From assembly GCF_000941055.1 (NCBI RefSeq), contig NZ_CP007202.1, forward strand, positions 2,492,437 to 2,556,436: a stretch of DNA of 64,000 nt, given 5' to 3'. The position numbers were made by a program, and so were the translations under genes. Every line of letters begins with the position of its first letter. Position 1 is the stretch's first letter. Source of the stretch: Siansivirga zeaxanthinifaciens CC-SAMT-1 (GTDB lineage: Bacteria > Bacteroidota > Bacteroidia > Flavobacteriales > Flavobacteriaceae). This document shows positions 62,358 to 64,000 of this stretch, piece after piece. The notes beneath the pieces are model-generated. The model was not told the DNA's origin. It saw only the letters and a program-made list of their open reading frames with translations, and did not search any database.

Positions 62358-63518
62358 TTAATAAGCCATTTTCACTATTTTCTCTACCTTATCTGGCGAT
62401 AGCGATTGGTGTTCACCTAAACCTGTCCAACCACGTTCTGTAAAACGTTTAGAGATAATTTCTGCGGTTCCCTGATACGCATTGGTATAATCGGATAATT
62501 TAGTATCGATACCTAATTGATTGAAGAAAGCTTCTGTTTTTTCAATAGCAGCGTAGGCTTTATCGTTGGTACTACCTTCGGTTATATTCCATACACGCTC
62601 TGCATATTGGGCTAACTTTTCTTTTTTAGCTTCAAAATTATATTTGTAATGACTCGGAGCAATAACTGCTAAAGTACGCGCATGATCGATTCCAAATAAG
62701 GCTGTTAATTCGTGGCCCATAGCATGAACGGCCCAGTCTGTTGGCACCCCTTTTTGTATTAATCCGTTTAAAGCCATCGTACAACTCCACATAAAGTTTG
62801 AAGCCGCCTGGTAATCGGTTGGATCTTGCAATACTTTGGGAGCAACTTCAATAAGCGTTTGCATGATACTTTCGGCAAAACGATCTTGTAATTGAGCACC
62901 TATAGGATAGGTCATATATTGCTCTAAAACATGTGTAAAGGCATCAGTTATACCATTAGCCAATTGGCGTTCTGGAATAGAGGTGATTACCTGAGGATCT
63001 AGAATAGAAAATTCTGGAAACAACCCAGGGCCACCCATAGCCAATTTCTCTTTAGTTTCCTCGCGGGTTATTACAGCACCAGAATTCATCTCGGAACCTG
63101 TTGCTGGCAAGGTTAAAACCGTTCCGAAAGGCATGCCTTTTTCTGTTCTTATATTTTTAGTTAAAATATCCCATGGGGTATCGCCTTCAAATAATGCTGC
63201 CGACGATAAAAACTTAGTGCCATCTATAACAGAGCCACCACCAACAGCTAGTAAATATGTGATGTTTTGCTCTTTAATAATTTTTAAAGCATCCATTAAC
63301 ACCGCGTATTCGGGATTGGCAGGAATACCACCAAACTCTATAAGGTCATGTTTAGATAAGGCTGTTTTTACCTGATTGTAAATACCGTTTTTCTTGATGC
63401 TTCCGCCACCATAAAGCATTAAAACTTTAGCATCTTTCGGGATTTCTCTTTCTAATTTTTCTATTGTATGCTTTCCAAAAATTATTTTGGTAGGATTTTT
63501 AAATTCAAAATTGTTCAT
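62358..63518 (-). CDS. yqhD: Iron-containing alcohol dehydrogenase, YqhD-like
   Basis: The 386-residue protein begins NNFEFKNPTKIIFGK and shows VLMLYGGGSIKKNGIY, LLAVGGGSVIDGTKFLSSA (nucleotide binding), FGTVLTLPATGSEMNSGAVIT, and the metal ligands in GITDAFTHVLEQYMT (Asp, His) and HAMGHELTALFGIDHARTLA (two His). The spelling is that of the NADPH-dependent YqhD/BdhA branch, which reduces aldehydes such as butanal, glycolaldehyde or methylglyoxal. The DJ-1 family gene follows closely, so aldehyde detoxification is a plausible shared role. Confidence 0.93.
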   Translation of the reverse strand: MNNFEFKNPTKIIFGKHTIEKLEREIPKDAKVLMLYGGGSIKKNGIYNQVKTALSKHDLIEFGGIPANPEYAVLMDALKIIKEQNITYLLAVGGGSVIDGTKFLSSAALFEGDTPWDILTKNIRTEKGMPFGTVLTLPATGSEMNSGAVITREETKEKLAMGGPGLFPEFSILDPQVITSIPERQLANGITDAFTHVLEQYMTYPIGAQLQDRFAESIMQTLIEVAPKVLQDPTDYQAASNFMWSCTMALNGLIQKGVPTDWAVHAMGHELTALFGIDHARTLAVIAPSHYKYNFEAKKEKLAQYAERVWNITEGSTNDKAYAAIEKTEAFFNQLGIDTKLSDYTNAYQGTAEIISKRFTERGWTGLGEHQSLSPDKVEKIVKMAY

Positions 63519-63572
63519 CTTCTTTTCGTTTACTTTTAAATTGTTAAAAAATTATTGTTATGGCATAAACCA

Positions 63573-64000
63573 TTACTCTAAAACGGTCACCAGATCTTTC
63601 ATTGGTTTTCTCACTTTTACAAGGTCTACCAACCAATCTTCTTCCGGTTTTCTATAACCTAATGGTAAAAGTACCGCGCTGCGTAAACCTTTTTCACGCA
63701 ATCCTAAAATTTTATCGACAGCCGTTGGATCGAAACCTTCTAGAGGTGTTGCATCTACAGCTTCAAATGCAGCTGCAGCAATTGCTTGTGAAAAAGCTAT
63801 ATACGCCTGTTTAGCAGCATGATTAAAGTTTTCTTCAGCATCTTTTTGAGGATAAGCGTTTAAAAGCATCTGGCGGTAATTTTCCCAACCTTCATTTTTA
63901 AACCCACGAATATCATTTGTTAAATCGAACATATAATTAATTCGATCTGCTGTGTAGGTGTCCCAAGCAGCAAAAACCAGTAAATGAGAACAATCTGTAA
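63573..64000 (-). CDS. Nitroreductase family protein (3' part)
   Basis: The reverse strand is open from the window edge to the stop at 63573, about 141 residues. The segment reads TDCSHLLVFAAWDTYTADRIN, then FSQAIAAAAFEAVDATPLEGFDP, LGLREKGLRSAVLLPLGYR and EEDWLVDLVKVRKP, characteristic of the NfsB-type FMN nitroreductases (CSHLLVFAAW block, GLxxxVLLPLGYR block). The reading frame continues past the edge without an interruption, so the ATG at 63932 is internal and the real start is outside. It would use NAD(P)H to reduce quinones or nitro compounds. Confidence 0.88.
   Translation of the reverse strand, partial: TDCSHLLVFAAWDTYTADRINYMFDLTNDIRGFKNEGWENYRQMLLNAYPQKDAEENFNHAAKQAYIAFSQAIAAAAFEAVDATPLEGFDPTAVDKILGLREKGLRSAVLLPLGYRKPEEDWLVDLVKVRKPMKDLVTVLE

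Overview
The window reads as an AT-rich chromosome segment of a marine or soil member of the Flavobacteriaceae (Bacteroidetes). The evidence is indirect but consistent. There are type IX secretion (T9SS) C-terminal sorting domains, a TonB-dependent receptor with a CarboxypepD-like N-terminus, Bacteroidetes -7 promoter boxes (TAnnTTTG) in front of many genes, several TTG starts, no clear Shine-Dalgarno sequences, and many Bacteroidetes-type lipoproteins and DUF families. No rRNA, tRNA, insertion sequence or CRISPR array was seen.

Layout. 1-5.1 kb: the 5' end of an FMN-binding glutamate synthase family gene (minus), an AsmA-like envelope protein, a PcrA/UvrD helicase and a YrdC/YciO-family protein, closed by a bidirectional terminator. 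5.1-10.4 kb (all minus): YebC, pterin carbinolamine dehydratase, a sugar-nucleotide reductase-like SDR, glutaminase, GcvT, a MarC protein and a DUF3124 lipoprotein. 10.6-15.2 kb: an accessory island holding a large SIR2-domain protein with helical repeats (a candidate anti-phage effector) and a tight pair of secreted proteins of unknown function, one with a papain-like Cys/His arrangement. 15.3-21.2 kb: the threonine operon thrA-thrB-thrC plus two small genes. Ahead of it lies an unannotated 35-codon Thr/Ile-rich leader peptide with a hairpin built from its own last codons, which is a classical attenuator layout. 21.3-24.0 kb: Nnr and a TlpA-like lipoprotein.

24.4-32.1 kb: a 2102-residue T9SS surface protein with 14 almost identical 243-bp repeats and a recent three-unit duplication, followed by an FG-GAP T9SS protein. 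32.4-36.3 kb: a compact five-gene minus-strand operon (2OG-Fe(II) oxygenase, eIF1/SUI1-like factor, DUF1835, nucleoside phosphorylase and a Ca3427-like periplasmic-binding-fold protein without a signal peptide). 36.5-49.3 kb: a fused E1 2-oxoacid dehydrogenase, a 3D-domain lipoprotein, an aldo/keto reductase, a DEAH helicase with a long cold-shock protein and PPK2, two EamA transporters, a GT9 glycosyltransferase, an Old Yellow Enzyme, a dienelactone hydrolase-like lipoprotein and OsmC.

49.4-64 kb: a small thioredoxin with a DUF318-type permease, an AEC-like permease overlapping a Tat-exported aminotransferase, a TonB receptor, DUF1853, DUF4251, a degenerate intradiol dioxygenase-like protein, an esterase, an aldehyde dehydrogenase, a DUF6268 outer-membrane barrel, a DJ-1/PfpI protein whose lipoprotein signal peptide lies upstream without a recognisable start codon, a YqhD-like alcohol dehydrogenase and a nitroreductase running off the window end.

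Most of the window is ordinary core metabolism. The parts most worth a second look are the SIR2/secreted-pair island, the threonine leader, the homogenised repeat array and the start-less lipoprotein signal in front of the DJ-1 gene. All family calls come from reading motifs by eye; no database search was run.
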